Positions 16,564 to 24,704 of a stretch of 64,000 bases of DNA are shown here, one piece after another (the first letter of the stretch is position 1; each line of letters begins with the position of its first letter). Under the pieces are notes generated by a model. That model searched no databases. It saw only the letters and a program-made list of their open reading frames with translations, and was not told where the DNA came from. Position numbers and translations under genes: made by a program. This DNA is from Gordonia polyisoprenivorans (GTDB lineage Bacteria; Actinomycetota; Actinomycetes; Mycobacteriales; Mycobacteriaceae). The stretch spans positions 5,270,001 to 5,334,000 of the forward strand of contig NZ_CP072203.1 of the NCBI RefSeq assembly GCF_017654315.1, read 5' to 3'.

Positions 16564-17870
16564 CCGTCGCGAGTTGGCGCAACTGGGGCGGGACGGCGCA
16601 GTGCACACCGGACGCCGTGCACTCCCCCGGCCGGATCGACGAGGTCGTCGCGGTGGTCGAGCGTGCGGCGCAAACACATTCGACGGTCAAGGCCGTCGGG
16701 GCGGGCCACAGCTTCTCCCCCATTGCCGTGGCGCCGCAGCATCAGCTGGACATGTCCGCATTGCGGGGACTCGTCGACGTCGACGCCGCCGCCGGGCGCG
16801 TCACGCTGCGTGCGGGCACCCATCTGCACGAGCTGCCTGCCCTGCTCGGTGAGCACGGCCTGGCCATGACCAACCTCGGCGACGTGGACCGGCAGACCAT
16901 CTCCGGGGCCACCTCCACCGGAACCCACGGCACCGGAATCGCTTTCGGCGGCATCAGCACCCAGATCGTCGGTGCGACCCTGGTGTCGGGGACCGGTGAG
17001 GTCGTCACCGTGTCCGAGGACGATCCCGACCTCGCCGCCGTCGCGTTGGGCCTCGGCGCGCTCGGCATCCTCGTCGACCTGACCATCCAGTGCGTCCCCG
17101 CGTTCTCCATCCGGGCCGAGGAGTACCCGCTCGACGCCGACGATGCCATCGACGGCTTCCTCGAACGCGTTGCGACACAGGATCATCACGAGTTCTACTG
17201 GTTCCCGCACACCAACTGCGCACTGGCGAAGACCAACACCCGACTCGGCGGCCTGGTCGAGCCGTCGGGGACCGGCGCGGTACGCCGCTACATCGATGAC
17301 GAGATCCTCTCCAACCGCGTGTACGGAGCCGTGTGCGCCCTCGGCTCCCGCCTACCCGCGGTGGTTCCCGCGATGAGTCAGCTGTCGGGGCGGGTGCTGT
17401 CGGCCCGGACGTTCACCGACCGATCGGACAAGGTGTTCATCTCCTCCCGCACGGTCCGCTTCCGGGAGATGGAGTACGCGGTACCGCTGGAGGCGACGCC
17501 GTCGGCACTGCACGAGCTGCGAAAGATGATCGACCGCAAACGCTATCGGGTGAGCTTCCCCGTCGAGGTCCGCGCCGCCGCAGGCGACGATCTGCTGCTC
17601 TCTACCGCATCCGGTGGACCCCGGGGGTACATCGCCGTGCATCGATACCACCATGACGATCCCACCGACTCCGCCGCATATTTTGCCGATGCCGAGGCAA
17701 TCATGACCGATCACGGCGGTCGCCCGCATTGGGGCAAGATGCACACACGCGACGCCGGGTATCTCCGGTCGGTCTACCCGCGCTTCGACGAATTCCTCGC
17801 CGTCCGAGACCGGTTCGACCCGAATCGGGTGTTCACCAACCCCTACCTGCACCAGGTGCTCGGTTCCTGA
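16551..17870 (+). CDS. L-gulono-1,4-lactone dehydrogenase / D-arabinono-1,4-lactone oxidase
   Basis: About 439 residues. The FAD-binding PCMH domain (AVGAGHSFSPIA, then TISGATSTGTHGTG) is followed by an ALO C-terminal domain (RFREMEYAVPLEATPSAL; HWGKMHTRDAGYLRSVYPRF). It closely resembles M. tuberculosis Rv1771, a cytochrome-c-reducing gulonolactone dehydrogenase. The usual N-terminal covalent-FAD histidine context is AGHS. The reaction is aldonolactone oxidation to an ascorbate-type product. GTG at 16551 with GGAGAAGG upstream is used; a GTG at 16560 overlapping the previous stop as GTGA is the alternative. Confidence 0.91.
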   Translation: MFPVTVASWRNWGGTAQCTPDAVHSPGRIDEVVAVVERAAQTHSTVKAVGAGHSFSPIAVAPQHQLDMSALRGLVDVDAAAGRVTLRAGTHLHELPALLGEHGLAMTNLGDVDRQTISGATSTGTHGTGIAFGGISTQIVGATLVSGTGEVVTVSEDDPDLAAVALGLGALGILVDLTIQCVPAFSIRAEEYPLDADDAIDGFLERVATQDHHEFYWFPHTNCALAKTNTRLGGLVEPSGTGAVRRYIDDEILSNRVYGAVCALGSRLPAVVPAMSQLSGRVLSARTFTDRSDKVFISSRTVRFREMEYAVPLEATPSALHELRKMIDRKRYRVSFPVEVRAAAGDDLLLSTASGGPRGYIAVHRYHHDDPTDSAAYFADAEAIMTDHGGRPHWGKMHTRDAGYLRSVYPRFDEFLAVRDRFDPNRVFTNPYLHQVLGS

Positions 17871-17913
17871 CTGTTCCGCTCATCTTGGTTGCCGAACCAG
17901 CACCGGCACAAGC

Positions 17914-18117
17914 GGTCTCGAGGCTCGTCGCTATCGCTCCTCACACCTCGACCACCGGAACAAGGACGCTCCTCCCTTTCCGATGGTCGAGGTGAGGACG
18001 GCCTCCCTTTCCGATGGTCGAGGTGAAGACGCCCCCCTTCCGATGGTCGAGGTGAAGACGGCCTCCCCTTTCCGATGGTCGAGGTGCCGACGAGCGCAGC
18101 GAGGAGGCCTCGAGACC
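17914..18117. repeat. Palindromic repeat island A
   Basis: Intergenic 204-bp element filling most of the gap 17871-18166. It is bounded by GGTCTCGAGGC (17914-17924) and its exact inverse GCCTCGAGACC (18107-18117). Inside, CACCTCGACCACCGG (17944-17958) faces four copies of CCGATGGTCGAGGTG at 17980, 18011, 18040 and 18072. These copies have a 29-32 bp period with similar linkers. The same words recur at 36.9 kb and 39.9-40.4 kb. No gene is seen in it. Confidence 0.9.
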
Positions 18118-18166
18118 GGCCGCAGCCGAGTGGCGCGCGCGGGCCAGGGCGCCGACACTGGAGAGT

Positions 18167-19246
18167 ATGCGTGATGTTCTCCCCGCCCTGGTACGGCACC
18201 TGGAACGCGGTCCGGTCGCCCTGGCCCGGGTGATCTCGACGACCGGCGCATCGCCGCGCGATGTCGGGTCGGCCATGCTGATCACCGATGACGGGGAGAT
18301 CATCGGATCGTTGTCGGGCGGGTGCGTGGAGTCGGCGATCATCGACAGTGCGGCACAGGCGTTGAGCGACGAGACCGCGACCATCGAGCACTTCGGGCTC
18401 GCCGACCCCGACGGCATCGCGATCGGTTTGACCTGCGGTGGAGAGATGGAAGTGCTCGTTGAGCGGCTTGGCGCCGGGCACCTGGGCGCGGTGCGACGGC
18501 TCGCCGCGGCGGTGGCCGCGGGTACACCGATCGCGGTGGCCGCCACCCTGGGCGCAAGCCCGACGTGGCACGTGGTCACTCCCGAGGACCAGCGACCGTG
18601 GCGCCACCTCGACGCCGACATCGCCGACCTGCTCGCCACCGGACGCAGCGGCATCATCGGCGTCGATGACTGTGAGACCGGCCCGCAGGGTGACCGGCCC
18701 CGCACGTTCGTGCAGACCTTCGCCCCGCGCTCACGGCTGATCCTGGTGGGCGCCAACGATTTCGTCCGCGCGCTCGCCACGCTGGGGTCGACGCTCGGCT
18801 ATCACGTGACCGTCGTCGATGCCCGTGCAGTGTTCGCAACCCGCGCGCGGTTCCCCGACGCCGACGAGGTGATCGTCGACTGGCCTCATCGCTATCTCGC
18901 CCGCGAGATCGCCGAGCACCGCACCGACAGGTCGACCTGCGTGTGCGTGATGACCCACGACGCCAAGTTCGACGTGCCGGTGCTGCGCACGGCGTTGGGT
19001 TGCGACCGGGTGGGATTCATCGGCGCGCTCGGTTCCCGACGGACCGTCGCCGACCGAAACGCCCGCCTCGTCGAGGCGGGCGTCACGGCAGATCGGTTGG
19101 CGCGGTTACGTTCTCCGCTGGGTTTGGATCTCGGGGCACACACCCCGGCCGAGGTCGCCGTGTCGATCGCCGCTCAACTGATCGCCGACCGGCACGACGC
19201 CTCGGGGATGTCGTTGACGCTACGGAGTGGACCCATCCACCGGTGA
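18167..19246 (+). CDS. XdhC-family protein
   Basis: 359 residues. The XdhC N-terminal domain (ARVISTTGASPRDVGSAMLI, then SGGCVESAI and LTCGGEMEVLV) and C-terminal Rossmann XdhC_C domain (LILVGANDFVRALATLG; MTHDAKFDVPVL; IGALGSRRTVADR) are both complete. XdhC proteins bind and sulfurate molybdenum cofactor for xanthine dehydrogenase-type enzymes. No molybdoenzyme gene lies in this window. ATG at 18167 follows GGAGAGT. It converges on, and overlaps by 27 bp, the NCS1 permease gene. Confidence 0.9.
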   Translation: MRDVLPALVRHLERGPVALARVISTTGASPRDVGSAMLITDDGEIIGSLSGGCVESAIIDSAAQALSDETATIEHFGLADPDGIAIGLTCGGEMEVLVERLGAGHLGAVRRLAAAVAAGTPIAVAATLGASPTWHVVTPEDQRPWRHLDADIADLLATGRSGIIGVDDCETGPQGDRPRTFVQTFAPRSRLILVGANDFVRALATLGSTLGYHVTVVDARAVFATRARFPDADEVIVDWPHRYLAREIAEHRTDRSTCVCVMTHDAKFDVPVLRTALGCDRVGFIGALGSRRTVADRNARLVEAGVTADRLARLRSPLGLDLGAHTPAEVAVSIAAQLIADRHDASGMSLTLRSGPIHR

Positions 19247-21058
19247 CCCCGAGGCCGGCGACTCCGCCGCCGGTTCGCCGGTGGTGGAATCGACGGCGAT
19301 GTCGGAGGTGACCGACGACGTCGGCGCGGCCGACATGTCCTGTGCCGGAAGCACATGCTCACCGGTGCGGTCGCAGGACAGCGCCAGCGAGCTGATGTAC
19401 TGCTTCTCACCGTTCGGGCCGGGGACCGCCGAGGCGATCATGTCCGGGCGTTCGAACTCGATGCCGGTGACACAGCACAGCAGGCGCGCATCGGTCGGGT
19501 TGCCGTGCTCGTCGTACATCGGGATGTCGATGCCGTCGTCGTGACGACGCAGGTAGTACTTGCCCTTGGTGGCCAGCGCCAGGATCGGCGGCAGCACGAC
19601 GGCGAGGACCAGCGCGACCAGCGGCGAGTACGGCTGGATCGCATCACCGAAGACGTGGAAGTACACCAGGATCGAGGCTCCCGCCGACACGATCAGCGAT
19701 CCGAACCCGACGGGGTTCACGTTGTGGATCATGCCGCGCCGGAACTCGGGCTGCTTGGGCGAGATGCCGAGCAGGTACTTGTTGATCGCGATGTCGGAGG
19801 CCACGACGGCGATCCAGGCGATACCACAGTTGGCGTAGAAGTTGAGCAGGTTGTTCAGGAAGCTGAACATATCCGCTTCCATCAACACGATGGCGATGAA
19901 GACGTTGAAGAACAGGAACACCAGTCGACCCGGGTAGGTCTTGGTGACGCGGGTGAAGGCGTTGGTCCAGGCCAGCGATCCCGAGTACGCATTGGTGACG
20001 TTGATCTTCACCTGGCTGATGACCACCAGGATCACCGCGAGGGTCAGTGCGAGCCAGTGCGGCAGGAAGTCCTGATAGATCTCGACGAACTGGTGCACCG
20101 GCTGATTGGCGATTCCGGCGTTGTCGATGCTGATACCGATGAGGTACACGGCCAGGAACAGGCCGACGACCTGCTTGATGGCACCGAAGAACACCCAGCC
20201 CGGGCCTGCGGTGAGGGTCGCGATCCACCACTTGCGCTTGTTCTCCGGGGTGCGCGGCGGCATGAAACGCAGGTAGTCGATCTGCTCGGCGATCTGCGCG
20301 ATCAGCGACAGACACACACCTGCGGCCAGCATGGTGCCGGCGAAGCTGACGCCCTTGCCCAGCGGATTACCCGCCGAGTCGACACCGCTGAACGCGAAGA
20401 AGTCACCGATCGCCGACGGATGCTTGATCACCAGGTACAGGAACGGGAGCACCATCATGACCAGCCACAACGGGGTGGTCCACACCTGCAGTTTGGCCAG
20501 GGTGTTCATGCCGTAGATGACCAGTGGGATGATCAGCACCGAGGACAGCAGATAGCCGATCCACAGCGGGATGTGCAGGCCCAGCTGCAGACCCTGCGCC
20601 ATGATCGAGCCCTCGAGTGCGAAGAAGATGAAGGTGAACGACGCGAAGATGACGTTGGTCAGCACCGAGCCGTAGTACCCGAATCCGCTTCCGCGGGTGA
20701 TGAGGTCGAGGTCGATGTTGTATCGCGCGGCGTAGTAGGCCAGTGGATACCCGGTCAGCACGATCACCACGGCGAAGAACAGGATGCCCCACAAGGCATT
20801 TCCCGTGCCGTTGGCGATGCCGATGTTGGCGCCGATCGCGAAGTCGGCCAGGTAGGCGATACCGCCGAGCGCCGAGATCGCGACGACCCCGGGGCCCCAC
20901 TTGCGATAGCTGCGCGGCGCGAACCGAAGTGTGTAGTCCTCCAAGGACTCACGCGCGGCGGCTGCCTGCGCACCGGTGGCGATGATGCTGTGTTCGGCAT
21001 TCTCGATCTCGCCGACCCCTGCGGAGAGATCGTCAGCTCCGTGATGTTTCTTGGACAC
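19220..21058 (-). CDS. NCS1-family purine/pyrimidine/hydantoin-type permease with long C-terminal tail
   Basis: 612 residues, about twelve membrane segments between 55 and 490. NCS1 features are SYRKWGPGVVAISALGGIAY near the N-terminus, RGSGFGYYGSVLTN and the later NVTNAYSGSLAWTN. The cytoplasmic tail from about 505 is unusual: HDDGIDIPMYDEHGNPTDAR, then LLCCVTGIEFERPDM, then a Ser/Thr/Pro-rich end. Start GTG at 21056-21058 is preceded by GGAAGGGGA. Convergent with the XdhC gene, which hints at purine use; the substrate is otherwise unresolved. Confidence 0.88.
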   Translation of the reverse strand: MSKKHHGADDLSAGVGEIENAEHSIIATGAQAAAARESLEDYTLRFAPRSYRKWGPGVVAISALGGIAYLADFAIGANIGIANGTGNALWGILFFAVVIVLTGYPLAYYAARYNIDLDLITRGSGFGYYGSVLTNVIFASFTFIFFALEGSIMAQGLQLGLHIPLWIGYLLSSVLIIPLVIYGMNTLAKLQVWTTPLWLVMMVLPFLYLVIKHPSAIGDFFAFSGVDSAGNPLGKGVSFAGTMLAAGVCLSLIAQIAEQIDYLRFMPPRTPENKRKWWIATLTAGPGWVFFGAIKQVVGLFLAVYLIGISIDNAGIANQPVHQFVEIYQDFLPHWLALTLAVILVVISQVKINVTNAYSGSLAWTNAFTRVTKTYPGRLVFLFFNVFIAIVLMEADMFSFLNNLLNFYANCGIAWIAVVASDIAINKYLLGISPKQPEFRRGMIHNVNPVGFGSLIVSAGASILVYFHVFGDAIQPYSPLVALVLAVVLPPILALATKGKYYLRRHDDGIDIPMYDEHGNPTDARLLCCVTGIEFERPDMIASAVPGPNGEKQYISSLALSCDRTGEHVLPAQDMSAAPTSSVTSDIAVDSTTGEPAAESPASGSPVDGSTP

Positions 21059-21113
21059 GCAGTCCCCTTCCAGGAATGAACTGCGATCACGCTAGGGCTG
21101 ATGCGTTTCTGAG

Positions 21114-21123
21114 AGGGGCCCCT
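21114..21123. promoter_or_regulatory. Perfect 10-bp palindrome upstream of the NCS1 permease
   Basis: AGGGGCCCCT lies 56 bp before the permease GTG in the 141-bp gap between it and the enoyl-CoA hydratase-like gene. It is a possible regulator site. GC-rich palindromes of this size also arise by chance here. Confidence 0.3.
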
Positions 21124-21199
21124 ACATGTTTCGAGAACGTTACACGCTCGGCAAAACGGTCAATATGCCCATTCGCGGCGCGAACCCGATGTCCCGGAA

Positions 21200-21931
21200 C
21201 TACTTTCCGGAAAAGCGCGGGGCGCGTCGCTCGGCGCGCGCAGCGCGGCCCTCGGCGAGATCGTCGCTGTGCCAGGCGCGCATCATCGCCGCATGACGTT
21301 CCTCCGGTGCCACGTCCCGGGCGCCGTCGCCGTTGAGGACGAGTTTGTAGTGCTGCAGGGTCAGCGGCGCGAGGTCGGCGATGGTCGCCGCCCAATGCTG
21401 GGCGTCGGCCAGATCACCGATGCGATTGGCGAATCCGAGGTCGTGGGCCCGATCGGCCGAGAGTGGATCGCAACCGATCAGCATCCCGGCGGCCTGTCCG
21501 GCGCCGACGAGCGAGACCAGACGGCGGATGGTCCACTCGTCCACAGCGACACCGATTCTGGCGGCCGGGATACCGGCGATCGCATCGGGCGCCATGACTC
21601 GCAGGTCGGCGGCCATGGTCAGCTGGAGTCCGGCGCCGAGCGCCGCACCGTTGACCGCGGCGATCACCGGGACCGGGGTCGACTCGATCTGCTGCAAGGT
21701 GGCGACGAGGTGGTCGAGGAAGCCGGGGTCATACACCGGACCGGAGAGGTCGGCGCCGGCGGAGAACGCACTGCCACGCCCGGTCAGCACGATCGCCCGG
21801 GCACCCGCATCGACCGCGGCGGTGAAGGCCGCGCCGAGAGCCTCGATCACCTCTCCGTTGAGAGCATTGCGCTTATCGGGGCGGTCGAGTTCGATTGTCG
21901 TCACCGCACCATCTGCACTCGTTGCAATCAT
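21200..21931 (-). CDS. echA6: Enoyl-CoA hydratase/isomerase family protein, EchA6-like
   Basis: 243 residues of the crotonase fold. Recognisable EchA6 blocks are TIELDRPDKRNALN, GARAIVLTGRGSAFSAGADL, GAGLQLTMAADLRVMAPDA, RRLVSLVGAGQAAGML and ANRIGDLADAQHWAATIADL. In M. tuberculosis EchA6 (Rv0905) binds long acyl-CoA for mycolate synthesis and lacks hydratase activity. Here the same pattern and the neighbourhood (Rv0906- and CtpE-like genes 7-10 kb away, same strand) support orthology. ATG at 21929-21931. Confidence 0.85.
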   Translation of the reverse strand: MIATSADGAVTTIELDRPDKRNALNGEVIEALGAAFTAAVDAGARAIVLTGRGSAFSAGADLSGPVYDPGFLDHLVATLQQIESTPVPVIAAVNGAALGAGLQLTMAADLRVMAPDAIAGIPAARIGVAVDEWTIRRLVSLVGAGQAAGMLIGCDPLSADRAHDLGFANRIGDLADAQHWAATIADLAPLTLQHYKLVLNGDGARDVAPEERHAAMMRAWHSDDLAEGRAARAERRAPRFSGK

Positions 21932-22008
21932 GAACGCAGAGCCTACCCAGCCGACGGCCCACCGGAGGCCGGTACATGCCGCTCACATGGACATGACAGG
22001 CTGACATC

Positions 22009-23133
22009 GTGCACACCGACACCGACGTCCTCGTCATCGGCGGGGGTCAGGCGGGATTGTCGGCAGCCTACTTCTTGGAACGCTTCGGGCTGCACGGACG
22101 GTATCGGCTCCTCGACCATTCACCCCATCCCGGGGGCGCCTGGCAGTATCGATGGCCGACGCTAACCCTCGCCGGCGCCAATCATGTCCACGACCTGCCC
22201 GGATACGGTCTCGTCGAGGCACTCGGCGTCGAGTGTGATCAGTTCCCGGCGGCCACGGCGGTCCCCGACTATTTCGGTCGGTACGAGGAGAAGTTCGGGC
22301 TGACGGTGACCCGACCGGTCCACGTGCGGGCGGTCCATCGCGACGGCGACGCCTTCCGGGCGTCGATCGTGGCGCCCGACGAGTCCGGCGAACACCGGGA
22401 ATCCGAGGTGACGACGCGGACGCTGATCAACGCGACCGGCACCTGGGATCGGCCGTTCATCCCGCACATCCCGGGTATCGGCGACTTCCGGGGACGGCAA
22501 CTGCACACCCACGACTACACCGGCCCCGAGGAATTCGCCGGACAACGCGTCCTGGTGGTCGGCGCCGGGATCTCCGCGATCCAACTCCTGATCGAGATCG
22601 CCCGCAACGCCCCCGAGGTCACCACGTTCTGGTGTTCGCGTACCGAGCCACACTTCCGCGACGGACCCTTCACCCCCGAGGAGGGCCGGGCGGCGGTCGC
22701 CCGTGTCGAGGAGCGGGTGCGTGCCGGCCTGCCGCCGACCTCGGTGGTGTCGGTGACGGGCCTGTCACTGACGCCGGCCATCGCCGCGGCCCGACGCGAC
22801 GGGATTCTGCAGTGGCGACCGATGTTCACCCGGATCACCGAGACCGGGGTGTGCTGGGATTGCGGTGGCGGCGATCTCGGGGGCGGCACCGAACTCGACG
22901 TCGACGTGCTGTTCTGGAACACCGGATTCCGCAGTGCGCTGGACCATCTCGCGCCCCTGCACCTGCGCGCGCCGGGTGGCGGGATCACCATGACCGGCCG
23001 ACTCGCCACGACGGTGGCCGCCGATCCCCGCGTCCAGTTACTCGGGTACGGACCGTCGGCGTCGACGATCGGGGCGAATCGGGCCGGCCGGGAGGCCGCA
23101 CGCGTGATCGCCGACCTGCTCGACGCCGCCTGA
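22009..23133 (+). CDS. Flavin-dependent NAD(P)-binding oxidoreductase (FMO/BVMO-like)
   Basis: 374 residues. The N-terminal FAD-binding VLVIGGGQAGLSAAYFLERF and the internal NADPH-binding VLVVGAGISAIQLLIEIA are both complete, and NATGTWDRPFIPHIPG joins them. This layout is shared by putative monooxygenases and thioredoxin-reductase-like flavoproteins. GTG start at 22009, divergent from the EchA6-like gene across 77 bp. Substrate unknown. Confidence 0.84.
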   Translation: MHTDTDVLVIGGGQAGLSAAYFLERFGLHGRYRLLDHSPHPGGAWQYRWPTLTLAGANHVHDLPGYGLVEALGVECDQFPAATAVPDYFGRYEEKFGLTVTRPVHVRAVHRDGDAFRASIVAPDESGEHRESEVTTRTLINATGTWDRPFIPHIPGIGDFRGRQLHTHDYTGPEEFAGQRVLVVGAGISAIQLLIEIARNAPEVTTFWCSRTEPHFRDGPFTPEEGRAAVARVEERVRAGLPPTSVVSVTGLSLTPAIAAARRDGILQWRPMFTRITETGVCWDCGGGDLGGGTELDVDVLFWNTGFRSALDHLAPLHLRAPGGGITMTGRLATTVAADPRVQLLGYGPSASTIGANRAGREAARVIADLLDAA

Positions 23134-23143
23134 TCAGCCTTGC

Positions 23144-23641
23144 TCAGCCGGTCACCGACAGCTCACCACGGCACGCACCGGAGCTGGTGTAGCGCACGAG
23201 GGCACCGAGGGTGTCGACGGTGACGTCGAAAGCCACTCGGCCCGAACCCGTCTCGATGCGCGCCACGGTGTTCGATCCGCCGAAGGCGCCGATGCGGGTC
23301 CACCCGGACGCGGCGGTGCCATGGTCGGCGCCGGAACCACCACCCGGGGCGGTGTTCGTCCACGACACGCGTACGCGCTGATCGAATCCGAGCAGCGGTG
23401 GCGGCGTCGTCACCGTCAGTGACACGATGCCCGAGCCCGCCGAGGCCACCGTCACCGAGCTCGTCGATCTCAGTACTCCCAGATCGGCGAGATTCGGGTT
23501 CATATAGGACATCGCGCAGAGTCGCGTGGCCGGCGCGGCCTGCGCCGGTGCGACGCCCAGCGTGGACGACGCGACCACCACGGCGGCGGTGACCAGGACT
23601 GGGGCGCTCACCCGGGCGGCACCGGGTATCGATCGGGCCAT
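23144..23641 (-). CDS. Exported protein of unknown function
   Basis: 165 residues with a Sec signal peptide: MARSIPGAARV, hydrophobic VLVTAAVVVASSTLGV, cleavage after APAQAA. The mature part is Ser/Thr/Gly-rich and beta-strand-like with two cysteines (LCAMSY and SGACRGEL) that could form a disulfide. ATG at 23639-23641 with AGAAGG upstream. No family is recognised. It ends 10 bp from the converging flavoprotein gene. Confidence 0.75.
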   Translation of the reverse strand: MARSIPGAARVSAPVLVTAAVVVASSTLGVAPAQAAPATRLCAMSYMNPNLADLGVLRSTSSVTVASAGSGIVSLTVTTPPPLLGFDQRVRVSWTNTAPGGGSGADHGTAASGWTRIGAFGGSNTVARIETGSGRVAFDVTVDTLGALVRYTSSGACRGELSVTG

Positions 23642-23781
23642 CGGAGACCTTCTGTTCTCCCCCGAACTCGTTACCACCCACCCCTCGGGACACGACCGTC
23701 CTCACCGTGTCACGGGCCCGACCGAACCCGCGGCCCTTCGCCCGAAGAGCACACGAACGGACGACAGTTCCACATACAGAC

Positions 23782-23813
23782 TTGACAGATTGTTGGGTTT
23801 TCCCAACACTTGG
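23782..23813 (+). promoter_or_regulatory. Promoter with palindromic operator for the XRE gene
   Basis: TTGACA (-35-like) at 23782-23787 is followed by the perfect hairpin-type inverted repeat TGTTGGG-TTTT-CCCAACA (23791-23808) and an overlapping CCAA-CAC-TTGG (23803-23813), ending 4 bp before the XRE ATG at 23818. This position suggests autoregulation, with the regulator blocking polymerase. A clear -10 is not visible. Confidence 0.65.
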
Positions 23814-23817
23814 TTCT

Positions 23818-24102
23818 ATGAGTCCGGTCAGACGGGGAGAAAAGCTCCCGATCTTCAACCGCATCGGCGTCCTACGCGCCGAGCGTCGGATGTCTCGGGC
23901 CGCGCTGGCGGCGCTCGTCGGGATCAACGTGCAGACCGTCGGCGCTCTCGAACGCGGTGATCACTATCCGAGCCTCGACCTCGCCTTCCGTATCTGCGAT
24001 GTGTTCGAGCTCCCCGTCGAAGCGGTGTTCAGTCGCACCGAATTCGGCGCGATGTCGGCCGAGCTGTACTCCCGCCGATCCAACGAAGGGACAGGTGCCT
24101 GA
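23818..24102 (+). CDS. XRE-family helix-turn-helix regulator
   Basis: 94 residues. The HTH is RIGVLRAERRMSRAALAALV, then GINVQTVGALERGDHYPSLD, with ICDVFELPVEAVF following. This resembles the short YozG-type regulators that precede integral membrane and ABC genes. ATG at 23818 directly follows the palindromic operator. TGATG overlap (24100-24104) couples it to the membrane protein, and the whole operon XRE-membrane protein-ATPase-permease is tightly packed. Confidence 0.88.
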   Translation: MSPVRRGEKLPIFNRIGVLRAERRMSRAALAALVGINVQTVGALERGDHYPSLDLAFRICDVFELPVEAVFSRTEFGAMSAELYSRRSNEGTGA

Positions 24103-24704
24103 TGTACGACCAGAATTCCGCCATCCCCGAAGACGCACAGCCAGAACTGTGGCGGCGCTATGACGAGTGGCGCGGTGAGCGACACCGCCGCTTCACCGCG
24201 CGCCACGCGCATCGACTGCCCCGCTGGCGCAACCGCCGCGCCTACCGGCGCGTGGTCGTCGCCCAGGCGCTCGCCATCGTCCTGATGATCGTGGGTGCCG
24301 TCATCGGGTTCTTCTCCGACGTCTGGTTTCTCCCGCCGTGGATACTCGGCGCGGTCGTCACGATCACCGCTCAGCGACTCCTGCGCATCATCACCGGCTC
24401 GGTCGGCGACGCACCGGTCAGCGCCCTCGACGAAATCCAGCTCGCCCAACGTAATTCGGCGCGCTCGATCGCTTTCATCGTGCTCTTCTCGCTGATGTTC
24501 ATCCCGTACTTCATCCTGATCGCGATGTCGATCCCCGACCACATCGACCGTCAGGCGATCTACGGCGTGGCCATTCTGCTGATCTCGCTGGTGCTCGCCG
24601 CCGGAGTGCTGCCGTCGATGCTCACCGCGTGGTGGATGGCCGACTCCGACCCCGAAGACTATGCCGAACCCGAATCGTCCACCTGGAAGGGAGAACTCCG
24701 ATGA
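24102..24704 (+). CDS. Integral membrane protein of unknown function in an ABC operon
   Basis: 200 residues. A basic N-terminal region (about 1-50, many Arg/His) is followed by four predicted membrane helices at about 52-73, 76-90, 122-145 and 154-176, and an acidic tail. It sits between the XRE regulator (overlap TGATG) and the ABC ATPase (overlap ATGA), so it probably helps the exporter or senses its substrate. No family recognised. Confidence 0.78.
   Translation: MYDQNSAIPEDAQPELWRRYDEWRGERHRRFTARHAHRLPRWRNRRAYRRVVVAQALAIVLMIVGAVIGFFSDVWFLPPWILGAVVTITAQRLLRIITGSVGDAPVSALDEIQLAQRNSARSIAFIVLFSLMFIPYFILIAMSIPDHIDRQAIYGVAILLISLVLAAGVLPSMLTAWWMADSDPEDYAEPESSTWKGELR

Noticed and set aside
17980..18086. 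CRISPR-like array (four repeats, about 30 bp period)
   Set aside because: The repeat is only 15 bp, the intervening segments are near-identical to each other rather than unique spacers, and no cas gene is nearby.
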